From the NCBI GenBank assembly GCA_964036045.1, contig OZ038385.1, positions 40,973,737 through 41,037,736 on the forward strand: DNA of 64,000 nt, written 5' to 3'. This stretch comes from Eutreptiella sp. 'Long Island Sound 2002' (lineage: Eukaryota > Euglenozoa > Euglenophyceae > Eutreptiales > Eutreptiaceae). Numbering within the stretch: position 1 is the stretch's first letter; each line of letters opens with the position of its first letter. This document shows, piece after piece, positions 1 through 8,935 of this stretch. The notes below the pieces were generated by a model that was not told the origin of the DNA, ran no database searches, and worked only from the letters and a program-made list of their open reading frames with translations. The position numbers and the translations under genes were made by a program.

Positions 1-1773
1 GAAACAGCAACTGGCAGTAGAGCAAATGTAGGTGCCCCAACATTACAACGTTATCCCTGACTGAAGCCTGCCCCATCATATCAAGCGCAACCATGTGCAC
101 GAAGTTGGACAAGAGCTGAAAGCATTTGGATAGGGGATTGGCACTGAGGCCATTGGAAGCCAAGAGAGCCCCAACGTTGGTGCTTTTTTTCCTTTTTGGT
201 TCATGAATTTTTGCCAAAACATGCATGCAACACACGGGAATAGCATGACGATTTTGTTGGTTTACCACCACAGATAGAGACTCAGAGCTTGATTTGGCCG
301 CCCGTTGATATTTGCTTGATTCTCAACCTCTTGCACTGACAACCAACCCAAAGCCTGCTTTGTGGCGTTCAGAACATTGTGTTGTAAGAAGTAGATCACA
401 ACAGTGCAAATGGTGAGTGTGCTCCATTTATGGGGCAATCAAGCGAAGCAGTTTGGGAGGGGCAGGTTTGACCAGTTTTGTGGTGGATTGGACCGGTGAG
501 GTTGGCAATGTCTGTCCCCATGTCCAATGCAGACCCCTGTTGTCCGCGCTCCGCTCTTGACCGTTGCACTCGTGTCCGTGTCTGCAGGATTGCTCCAGAT
601 GCTGGATGGATGTCTACCTATTTACATTGACGTGTGAATGACCTGGTTTGATTCCAGTCAATTGATGCTGGCGGGCTGGTTTCATGCACCATGGCTACGG
701 CGTTCGTGCAAAAAGCGGCGTACGGGCTGTGGGGCTGGGCCAGCCTGTGGACGGAGGGGACTTGGAACGACCTGGTTAAGTCCCCAGTTGAGTCGATGCT
801 GGCGGGTAGGTTCCATGCACCATGGCTACGGCGTTCGTGCAAAAAGCGGCGTACGGGCTGTGGGGCTGGGCCAGCCTGGGGACTGGTTAACTCCCCAGTT
901 GAGCCGATGCTGGCGGGTAGGTTCCATGCACCATGGCTACAGCGTTCGTGCAAAAAGCGGCGTACGGGCTGTGGGGCTGGGCCAGCCTGTGGACGGAGGG
1001 GAATTGGAACGACCTGGTTAACTCCCCAGTTGAGCCGATGCTGGCGGGTAGGTTCCATGTACCATGGCTACGGCGTTCGTGCAAAAAGCGGCGTACGGGC
1101 TGTGGGGCTGGGCCAGCCTGTTAGTGGAAGCTGGCTGGAGAGTTTTATGGATTGAAGTGCTCCCCATTTGGTATGCATGATTGCCTGATCAATGCCTACC
1201 GGGAGGGCAGGCAGAGGCAGGGATTTGAGAAACAGCAACTGGCAGTAGAGCAAATGTAGGTGCCCCAACATTACAACGTTATCCGTGACTGAAGCCTGCC
1301 CCATCATATCAAGCGCAACCATGTGCACGAAGTTGGACAAGAGCTGAAAGCATTTGGATAGGGGATTGGCACTGAGGCCATTGGAAGCCAAGAGAGCCCC
1401 AACGTTGGTGCTTTTTTTCCTTTTTGGTTCATGAATTTTTGCCAAAACATGCATGCAACACACGGGAATAGCATGATGATTTTGTTGGTTTACCACCACA
1501 GATAGAGACTCAGAGCTTGATTTGGCCGCCCGTTGATATTTGCTTGATTCTCAACCTCTTGCACTGACAACCAATCCAAAGCCTGCTTTGTGGCGTTCAG
1601 AACATTGTGTTGTAAGAAGTAGATCACAACAGTGCAAATGGTGAGTGTGCTCCATTTATGGGGCAATCAAGCGAAGCAGTTTGGGAGGGGCAGGTTTGAC
1701 CAGTTTTGTGGTGGATTGGACCGGTAGGGTTGGCAATGTCTGTCCCCATGTCCAGTGCAGACCCCTGTTGTCC
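1..1773. repeat. left block of the ~1.1 kb satellite
   Basis: This is the same satellite that fills 43931-64000, in the same orientation, entered mid-unit at base 1. One nested subrepeat array is visible: the CCATGG-centred core recurs at about 689, 820, 931 and 1062, that is with spacings 131, 111 and 131. The constant part of the unit then repeats. Similarity to the other copies stops right after the GTTGTCC at 1767-1773, where the right-hand copies continue into GCGCTCC and this one goes into unrelated sequence. The block continues beyond the left edge of the window. Open reading frames inside it, on both strands, are properties of the repeat and are not called as genes. Confidence 0.95.
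664..1125. repeat. nested 131/111 bp subrepeats, left block
   Basis: There are four tandem copies of a GC-rich core, spaced 131, 111 and 131 bp. The 111 bp version lacks 20 bp around the GGAGGGGACTTGG segment. The core has no stop codon in any plus-strand frame. Because neither 131 nor 111 is a multiple of three, one open frame reads successive copies in different frames. Confidence 0.9.
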
Positions 1774-2204
1774 TGCTGAGTGCGCAAAGGGGGGGGTGGC
1801 AGGAGGAGGATCTGCACTTGGCGGCAAAGGGGGAAGGGCACGACCAGCGATGCCAAGCGCTGATTCGGTGATGGCCACCGCAACCCAAAGACGGTAGACC
1901 TTGTTTTGCACTTGAGGGGCCTGTATCTGGCTGGCCAGGCCTCCATTGACGGTAGAGCCTGATGGCGACCCCAGGGGCTGCTCTTTGCTTTTCTGAGTGG
2001 AGGACCGCTCCCCCGTTTTGGGGGGCTTTGCGCGACGCAGCTTTGGTCCCCATCGTCAGGCACAGGGACAAGGCACCGCAGTAGCCGGAAAATCGGCTAG
2101 TCCAAAAATTTCCATTTTTCCAGTCGGCTACTTCGGTGAGCAAAATTCATCAAAGGAACTTGAGGGAAAGGTGGCGAGGCTGTGGAAGAATGAGAAAAAT
2201 GGGA
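1774..2204. other. satellite flank, no confident gene
   Basis: This is unique sequence next to the satellite. A minus-strand open frame (1624-1911, Pro-rich) crosses the satellite border at 1773 and is open further upstream. It could be a remnant of the gene from which the satellite unit arose, but nothing identifies it. GC-rich tracts and a G8 run at 1779-1786 are present. Confidence 0.4.
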
Positions 2205-2412
2205 TTGGGAAAAATGAGGAGTTTGTCCCAAATTGTCCCATTTTTCTCCGATTTTTCTCCCATTTCCAACCAATTTCACACATTTTTTCTACATTTCCTG
2301 GAATGTATTTTTGGCAATTTCTCACAATTCCCATTTCCCCCCATTTTCCCCCATTTCCCCCCATTTTGCCGCCATTTTGCCGCCATTTTTCCATTTTCCC
2401 CATTTTTCTGAG
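2205..2412. repeat. CCCATTTT-type pyrimidine tract
   Basis: The plus strand is an irregular run of CCCATTTTTC, CCCATTTCC and similar words for about 200 bp. The same composition recurs at 7150-7215 and 8760-8935, and as the reverse complement at 8500-8620. It looks like a low-complexity family rather than one event. Confidence 0.75.
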
Positions 2413-2457
2413 CCCCTGCGGCTAGTCGGCTAATTCTGCTGCGGCTAGCGCGGATGC

Positions 2458-2943
2458 TTGCAGGGACGGCGTGCGTTAAAGGCAGAGGGGGTGGCTAAGT
2501 TCCGGGTGCACCAACTCGTCCCCCTCTCGCACCGATCGTGCAGGTCCTTGTTCAACGGGCTGCGGAAGCAATCGCGGCAGGACCGGGTGTCCACTTTGGA
2601 GGCGGGGGTGATGCTGCTGCACGAGATGGGCCTGCCCGCCGCCGTCGGGGCGGAGTTTGACGCACTGCTGAAGTACCACGTCGACCTCATCCGGAAACAG
2701 AGCCACCGGCCGTCCGCTTACGGGACGTTCAAGTCCCGGCGGTACGACGTGGACGGCCGCTGCGTTGTGGACCCGCTTGCGGCAGAAGAGGACTGCCTGA
2801 GCGACGACCGGGAGGGCGTCGAGGAGACCGAGGGCGAGAGCGTTGAGGACGAGGCAGTGCCCGCAGCACCTCCGGCGGGGGTTGTCAGTACAGCGAAAGA
2901 GGCGGCAGAGGTCCGCAGTGGCCAAGCCAATGGTGTGCACTAG
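2458..2943 (+). CDS. unidentified GC-rich ORF, 161 codons
   Basis: I do not recognise the product. The frame is open for 161 codons in a stretch much richer in G+C than its flanks. The first two thirds are basic and could be helical (for example VSTLEAGVMLLHEMGLP, then EFDALLKYHVDLIRKQS). The last third is acidic, with the EETEGESVEDEA segment, and ends in Ala/Pro/Val-rich sequence. A possible splice acceptor (GATGCTTGCAG) ends at 2462, just after the Met codon used here, so this may be an exon or a gene remnant rather than a full gene. A minus-strand frame (2476-2973) is also open but has less protein-like composition. Confidence that it is coding at all is modest. Confidence 0.35.
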   Translation: MQGRRALKAEGVAKFRVHQLVPLSHRSCRSLFNGLRKQSRQDRVSTLEAGVMLLHEMGLPAAVGAEFDALLKYHVDLIRKQSHRPSAYGTFKSRRYDVDGRCVVDPLAAEEDCLSDDREGVEETEGESVEDEAVPAAPPAGVVSTAKEAAEVRSGQANGVH

Positions 2944-2998
2944 CGAGCGCCATCGCAAAATCAATACCGCCATTACCCAAGACCCCTACACAACTTGT

Positions 2999-3025
2999 GT
3001 GGGGGGGGGGGGGGGGGGGCGGGGG
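2999..3025. repeat. poly-G run (G19)
   Basis: An uninterrupted G run occupies 3001-3019, followed by C and five more G. It is one of at least ten G or C runs of 10 bases or more in the window. Confidence 0.9.
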
Positions 3026-4340
3026 TGACAGGATCGCTGCGGTGCACTAAATTGTGTTCTGCCCCAACCGGACGGCCCCCACTCGGCGTCGATCGGGAGG
3101 CAAACCGCTCCTTTTGGAAGAGCTACGTATCGAAAGGAATTCTCTCGAGCTCGAAAGCAGCTCCGGGTGTTGGTCCGAGAAGCAAGTGCTCGAATGCAGG
3201 GGACGTACGTTGAGGAGTCATCACGACGACAGCCTCGTGTAGTGTGCGCCCTCAGTGCGTAGGCGCCCCGCTCATCTGCTGTGCAACGGCAGTCAAGCAG
3301 ATGAAGTGCGCCCGACAAACGTGCGGGAGCGCGCTGTGGTGATGACCCCCCCGTCATCGGGTCAGGGGGACTGAATCGGTGCTGAAGCTTCGGTGACCCG
3401 TGCGTGGCATCCGATCTCGGGTTGAGACATGACCAGCCTCTGGCTGTGGGTAGAGGGCCGCAGCTGTGGCGGCGGTGGGGCGGAATGCTGGTGCAGGGGC
3501 CGATGTGGTGCGGGGCGTGTGGGAGGCGCTGGGGGCAGCCGCCGGGCACACTGCATGCGCAGGGGACAGTGGCTCGACCTGAAGGGCGCGGGCGACCGCG
3601 GTGCGGCGTAGTGAGGGCGCGGAGGGATACAATGCCCCACGAATACAGGAGGGGGGGGGGGGGCTGACAGGGGCGGGTTTCATTTGGGTATTGGTCCGTC
3701 ACTATAAACTCATGCACTGAGCACATTGTGGCCTCGAAACGGCTGGGCGTGTTATTGGCCTGTCAATCCCGCGGCGATGATGGCCTGTATACATGCGATT
3801 GTGCTTAGCATGGCCATGCTTTGATCAGATGTGGCATTCAGCACTCCTGTGCACAGCCGGATCGCCATTGGCGACTGTCTTTGAGCTGTAGGACTGCGAT
3901 CAAACAGATGAGGGTGTAGGATAGAATTGGGTGAATGAAAGGAAAAACCTCAATTAACACCAATCGGCTTGAAGGAGAATAGCCATTTCCCTGTTTGCAT
4001 GTTGAGTGCTAACAAGCCTCTACACGAGGTGGGAATAAGAAAAAGTGCATTTGCATGTCAAGTTTTGGTCCAGTCCATTCCTCCAAATACATCCCTCATA
4101 TACTTCGGAAATTTTCAACTCTACTGCAGGTGCAGATCCGGTTCAAGTTTTTCCGCCTTGAGCCACATGAGATACTGCATTTTCAATTGAGCTCCATTGG
4201 ACGTGTTTCCACCATACTTAGCTTGTTTCGTTAACAATCGAAGGTGGGTAACGGAGTTCAAGTGGGTGCTGAATGTTGTGGCAGTGAAGTCGTGGGAGTG
4301 ATACCAATATTTCCAGTAGAACCAGGCTGATCTGGTCCGT
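3026..4340. other. no supported gene
   Basis: GC-rich at the start, more balanced after 3700. A 246-codon minus-strand frame (2986-3726) is open, but it is Pro/Arg/His-rich in the way expected of GC-rich non-coding DNA, crosses the poly-G run and has competing open frames on both strands. A G13 run lies near 3651-3663. Nothing else is seen. Confidence 0.4.
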
Positions 4341-4345
4341 ACCAA

Positions 4346-4530
4346 CCCCCCCCCCCCCCTTTTTGTACCGAAAGCCCCCCCGCACCTCAGCAAATCTTAC
4401 CAAACCCCCCCACCCCAAATTTTATGGTAAGAATTGGGTTTTTTTTGGTAAGTTTTGGGGGGTTTTTTTGGTAAGGTTTGGGGGTTTTTTGGTAAATTTT
4501 GGCGTTACAGAGCCGTTTCGACCCCCACCC
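4346..4530. repeat. C14 run and GGGGTTTTTTGGTAAG tract
   Basis: A C run of about 14 near 4347-4360 is followed, after about 75 bp, by irregular copies of GGTAAG(G/T)TTTGGGGGTTTTTT on the plus strand. The tract resumes at 4866-5160 on the other side of the ~60 bp minisatellite. Confidence 0.75.
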
Positions 4531-4544
4531 CCCTTATGGCACCC

Positions 4545-4865
4545 CTTCGTGGCCACACTGATTTCTCCCCACACCGGGGATCCAAAAGGCAGGGGTTACG
4601 TAGCCACTTTGATTTCCTCCCAACATTGGGGACCCCCCAGACGGCAGGGGTTATGTAGCCATTTTGATTTTCTCCCCACGTTGGGGACCCGCAGACGGCA
4701 GTGGTTATGCAGCCACTTCTGATTCTGTCAATTCTGATTCTGTCCCCGCGCTGAGTGTTGGAGAACCCCGAGAAGGGTGGAATGATGTGGCCACTTTGCC
4801 CACCAGTGGACCCCCAAGACGGAGGGGTTAGGCAGCCACTTCTAATTTCCACCCCACATGTGGGA
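4545..4865. repeat. degenerate ~60 bp minisatellite
   Basis: Five to six diverged units share the order GCCACTTTGATTT - CTCCCCAC - TTGGGGACCC - AGACGGCAGGGGTTA. Single related units occur at 6946-7020 and, more weakly, near 7085-7125. Confidence 0.7.
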
Positions 4866-5160
4866 TTTGGGGGGGCTAATTGGTAAGGTTTTGCGGTGGT
4901 TTCGGTGAGGTTTGGGTTTTTTTTTGCATAAGTTTCGGGGGGGTTTTGGTAAGGTTTGGGGTTTTTTTTGTGAGGTTTTGGGGTTTTTTTCGGTAAGGTG
5001 TCAGGGGTGTTTGGGTACGTTTCGGGGGGTTTCTTGGTAAGGTTTGGGGTTTTTTTTATGAGGTTTGGGGTGCTTTTTGGAAAGGTCCCGGGGGGGGGGG
5101 GGTTCTCTTGAGGTTTCGGCGGTCTTTTGGCAACATTTGGGGGGTTTGCGGGGAGGGTTA
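4866..5160. repeat. GGGGTTTT-type degenerate tract
   Basis: The plus strand is built of irregular units such as GGTAAGGTTTGGGGTTTTTTT and GAGGTTTTGGGG. The strand asymmetry (G/T on plus, C/A on minus) resembles telomere-like or G-quadruplex-forming DNA, but no fixed telomere unit is repeated. A G run of about 12 lies near 5089-5102. Confidence 0.65.
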
Positions 5161-5883
5161 GGTGTGCACAGTGGGGTTTCTCAGGTCCGTGACTGATTTG
5201 TACATTGGTGTCATTGTGATTTTTTGTGTTGATAGGGGTGTTTCAGCTGGCACTAGCCAGAGCCCCATTCCGCTTTATTTTTCGGGTCCATATTGGTACG
5301 TTGGTGTCATTGCCCCCTCCCTTTTTTTTGTGTTGATAGGGGTAATTTAGCCAGCAATGGTGGCTGTAAGTCTGGCCACGGGGGCCAGGTTGCCACCTTG
5401 TTGGGTGCAAGTGCAGACAAAGTGTGCCCAGACAATTCTCCCCAACCCACACACAGCCCAAGGATCCCAGACGAGCCACAGAGTCCACAGCCCCCAAGGA
5501 GGATGGTGCGCCCCCCCCCCCCCCCAAGGGCCAACACAGCAGGTGACTCCTGAGCAAACAACCTCCCAAACCCACATACAAGCAAGCCTCCCCGCGGACC
5601 GCACAGTCCCTCCCTCCGAACGAGGACGTTGAGCCCCCGCAAGCACCCACCCTGGACAAGAATCCGACCCCTAAGCCAGGGACTGTTGTTGTAAGTGATG
5701 ACAATGCCCCTTCGTTGCCGGACACGTATGGCTCCGTCATCCAAGGTGTACGTGGAATATTATTGGCTTGAGGGTGATGATTGCGTCCAGAATGCTATGA
5801 GGGGTAATGCACCCGGTCGCACTATCCAGGGGGCGCACCGTGCGCTGTGCGAAAAGTTGGCTGTTGTCCACCACTGTTGGCTT
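5161..5883. other. no supported gene
   Basis: A short duplication involving TTGGTGTCATTG and GTGTTGATAGGGG occurs at 5203-5240 and 5302-5342. A C15 run is at 5511-5525. Several frames are open on both strands through 5307-5744 because the stretch is GC-rich; none shows a recognisable motif. Confidence 0.35.
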
Positions 5884-6031
5884 GATGCTTGCAATGGGTC
5901 CCAGGGTCCTGAATTCTGCGCCCCACAGCCCATGCTGGTACACCAGGAATGATTTTTTTTAGTCTGATGCTTGCCAGGGGTCCCAGGGTCCTAAATTCTG
6001 CACCCTGCAGCCCCCGCTGGTACACCAGGAA
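5884..6031. repeat. 81 bp tandem duplication
   Basis: TGATGCTTGC followed by the GGGTCCCAGGGTCCT and GCTGGTACACCAGGAAT blocks occurs at 5884-5950 and again at 5965-6031, offset 81 bp, with about ten differences. Confidence 0.8.
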
Positions 6032-6239
6032 TTTGATCATGCATGCTTCTGTAGGTTGGTGGTTTTCAGGGATGTTCCCGGGATAAACACCGTAATAATT
6101 GGCGCTGTGTGCGCGCTGTGCGAAAATGCCCCCCCAAGCCCCCACGACCCATATTTGGTTTTCAAAAAGAGAGGTGCACTGTTCACGATCTTGAGGGGTG
6201 GCATGTGGATATGGTCAACACCGCAGGTGTCTCGCTGTG

Positions 6240-6380
6240 GTAGGGGAGGGGAAAAAACCCAGTTTGGGTGAAAAATGCCCCCCGGGGGTTTTTTCACCGC
6301 ACAGGGGGGTTTCGGTTTTCTTCCGGTTTGGAGGGTTTTTTCACCATTTTGGAGGGGGTGTTTTCACCGTTTTACCGGTA
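6240..6380. repeat. GGGGTTTTTTCACCG degenerate repeats
   Basis: Four or so irregular units of G-run, T-run and CACC follow each other on the plus strand. There is no coding signal. Confidence 0.5.
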
Positions 6381-6607
6381 GCCGCTGGTTCCCCCGGGGG
6401 GCCATGGCAGGCATGTGGAACCCTATATATTGGTTGTTTGTCAATGTTTCTTAGCGGGTGTAGGTTGACGATTAACCATATGTTCATATGTTGTGTTGTA
6501 CAACATCTTTGCAAGGTATTTTTTATGCCACCCCCACCTCCAAACCCAAGTTGTCCTCAACACAGGCAACGGCACACACGCACATATGTGTTGTTATTCC
6601 AATTTCA

Positions 6608-6860
6608 GGAGCCCAGGCAATAGAGTGGTGCCCATTGTAAGAGTTCAAGCAATAAAGTGGCGCCCATTGCCGGAGTTCAAGCAATAAAGTGGCACACATC
6701 GTAGGGGCCCAAGCAATAATGTGGCACCCATTGCAGGAGCCCAAGCAATATGGTAGCACCCATTGTAGGAGCCCAAGCAATAGATTGGTGCCCGTTGCAG
6801 GAGCCCAAGCAATAAAGTTGCGCCCATTGCATGAGTTTAAGCAATAAAGTGGCATTGTAG
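6608..6860. repeat. 32 bp minisatellite, ~8 copies
   Basis: The unit reads GGAGCCCAAGCAATA followed by ANTGG(C/T)(A/G)CCCATTG(T/C)A, 32 bp in all, with 10-20 percent differences between copies. The last copy is truncated. The unit lacks stops on the minus strand, so open frames there (for example 6645-6827) are a by-product. Confidence 0.85.
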
Positions 6861-7391
6861 GATAGCATTGTGATGCAATGGGGGTCACTTGGGGTGTTTT
6901 TTCATTGTGCCACGGTGTCATTGTGCCTATTTGCCATTCCTATTTGCCATTTCTGATGTTGCCCCCGCGCTGAGCATTGTGGGCCCACGAGACGGCAGGA
7001 GTTCAGTAGCCATTTATAATGGCAAGGGTTAAGGTGAAAGGGGGCGTTGCGTGCGCTGTGCGCGCGCTGTGCGAAAAGTAGGCCATTCTGGGGTAGCCAC
7101 TTCTGATGTTCATAGCGTTCGGGTTAAGGTGGGAACGTTAGCGCGCCGGGCAAAGTTTCCCCCTATTTTTCCCATTTCTCCCCCTCTTTTCCCATTTTCC
7201 TCTTTACTGACTCCCACGGATTCGTTAACCTTCCGGTGCTATTGAGGATTACCGGTCCACAGTCCTCTCCTCTACGTTGGAGGCCCCTCGAGTTGGGGTT
7301 AAGGACTCCCACGCTTTGGTGTGGCTGACTCATTGCCACTACAGAACTTCAGGGTTGAACCGGGATGGTACTATGAAACACCACTATGTAA

Positions 7392-7517
7392 CGAATGGCG
7401 CCTGGTTCCCTGGGCCACTGGAACTGGAAATGGAACCAGGCCCGAGCTAACTACAGCACGTACGACCAGGAACTTCTGGCTGGTATGCTTGTGCTGTTTC
7501 CCCAATCCTGGTCATAG
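7392..7517 (+). mobile_element. Ty3/gypsy RNase H fragment (degenerate)
   Basis: This plus-strand frame, 41 sense codons ending in TAG, contains ANYSTYDQELLAGMLVL, the conserved start of the RNase H domain that follows reverse transcriptase in Ty3/gypsy-type pol proteins (family form NYSTYDKELLAI). Only this short segment is intact: a stop lies just upstream in frame and the sequence after SQSWS is not recognisable. No LTR, integrase or reverse transcriptase motif is visible nearby, so it is a decayed insertion fragment. A longer overlapping frame (7321-7653) is a different reading frame of the same DNA and has no motif. Confidence 0.6.
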
Positions 7518-8490
7518 GAAAGTAGCATTACTATTTGGCGATGTGCGCGCGCTGTGCAGAAACACCCGCAAAGAGCCAGTTGTTGTGCTAGGATTCAGTT
7601 GTTGTAGCGGTGTTAGTCAACCAACGCTTTTGTATGAAAAACAGCTATTTTGAGTGATTTTCACCACCAAGAATGGACATTTTACTGATAGGATCTAGCA
7701 TTGACAAGGAAACTCATTTGTTGAAGGGTATGTGTATTTTTCAGGGGCCCATGTGCCGCTTACAACAAGTTAATTAATAATTATTAATTATCAATTTTCA
7801 AACCCGTTGAAAAAAGAGGCATTTTTTGGATAGCCGGGTGGTAAAGAGGTCCCGTGGCCCCATGGGTTTTCCATGCTGGCCCCATAGAGTGATTCAAATT
7901 TTTTTTCTATGTTTCATAGATGGGGGAAAAGTATTTTATATGCATCCAATATTTTTTTCCCCAAATGTGTTGCCTTTTTGGTTATGCATGGTATTTTCGG
8001 TTCATGTTCGAAAATTCTGCCATCAGCCACGCGCAAGATCAAATGCAATAAAAGTTCATCAGAATGGGCGTAAAGTAGTACACAATATTATTGGCATCAA
8101 ACCATCAAAAAATCATTGTATACAAATTAAGCCACAGCGATATGTACAGCGCTTACTTTTCGCTTAAAACTAGTGCGTGTGTCCGCATGCGCAACCAGCA
8201 AGATGATCCTCTGTCAAACAATGTAAAAAAACAACTCAAACAAGCAATAGCAGCAGCAGAGTGCAAGGACTAGAAATTTCCACTACCGCAACCTTGCTGG
8301 GACACTATTTCGAAAACAAGAAAAATATGGAAAATTGGGAGAAAACGGATCAAGATGTGTCATTTTTGGAAAACTAAGTGTGAAAATGGTGATAATGGTA
8401 GTTTTCTAGTGCCGCATAACCCAGTGGGCGGTTGCAAAATTGTGTGTACGTGCTAAAATGGTGGTTTTTACTGTGATGGGACACAAAGAG
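7518..8490. other. AT-rich, no supported gene
   Basis: AT-rich sequence with runs such as TTAATTAATAATTATTAATTATCAATT at about 7770. Short open frames (7826-8167, 8091-8273) have no recognisable content. Confidence 0.35.
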
Positions 8491-8499
8491 TGGGTATAT

Positions 8500-8620
8500 T
8501 GGGCGATGGCCCGACGAAAAGTGGGAAACATGGAGGAAAATAGGGGGAAATGGGCAAAAGTTCGGAAAACTGAGGAAAAATGGGCAAAAGTGGAGAAGAA
8601 GTTGGAGATCCATTTTTTAT
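8500..8620. repeat. GGAAAATGGG-type purine tract
   Basis: Irregular GGAAAAT, GAAAAATGGGC and AAAAGTGGAG words form the reverse complement of the CCCATTTTTCC tracts at 2205-2412 and 8760-8935. With the latter it forms a loose inverted pair separated by 140 bp. Confidence 0.65.
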
Positions 8621-8759
8621 GGAAGGGGGGCATGAAGGGTTTGCATGCAGCCCACTGGTCTTGTTTCACAGTGTTGCCTCTTTTCTCCTATGGACCATTT
8701 GCACCCATACAAAGGGGCATTACGTTCCGTTAAAGCTTGTCCGCTACCCACAGAGGGGT

Positions 8760-8935
8760 TTCTATCTCTCCATTTCTTCCCTAGTCTCCACATTTTCCCC
8801 CATTTCTCCCGATTCTTTCAATGTCTTTTCCCCATTTCCCCCTTTTCTCCCCATTTTTACCCATTTCTCCCCGTTCTACCTATTTCTACCCATTTTTTAT
8901 ATTTTCCTATTTTTCCTAGGGAACGTCGTCGGGAA
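8760..8935. repeat. CCCATTTCTCC-type pyrimidine tract
   Basis: A T/C-rich run with repeated CCCATTTCTCCC and CCCATTTTTAC words, inverse in orientation to 8500-8620. Confidence 0.7.

Noticed and set aside
618-1155. Overlapping open frames on both strands in the left satellite block
   Set aside because: They follow the 131/111 bp repeat and rotate through frames; the repeat explains them.
2986-3726. 246-codon minus-strand open frame
   Set aside because: Pro/Arg/His-rich, runs into a poly-G tract, has competing frames, and no motif.
4430-5160. Telomere repeat array
   Set aside because: G/T-rich and strand-asymmetric but without a constant unit.
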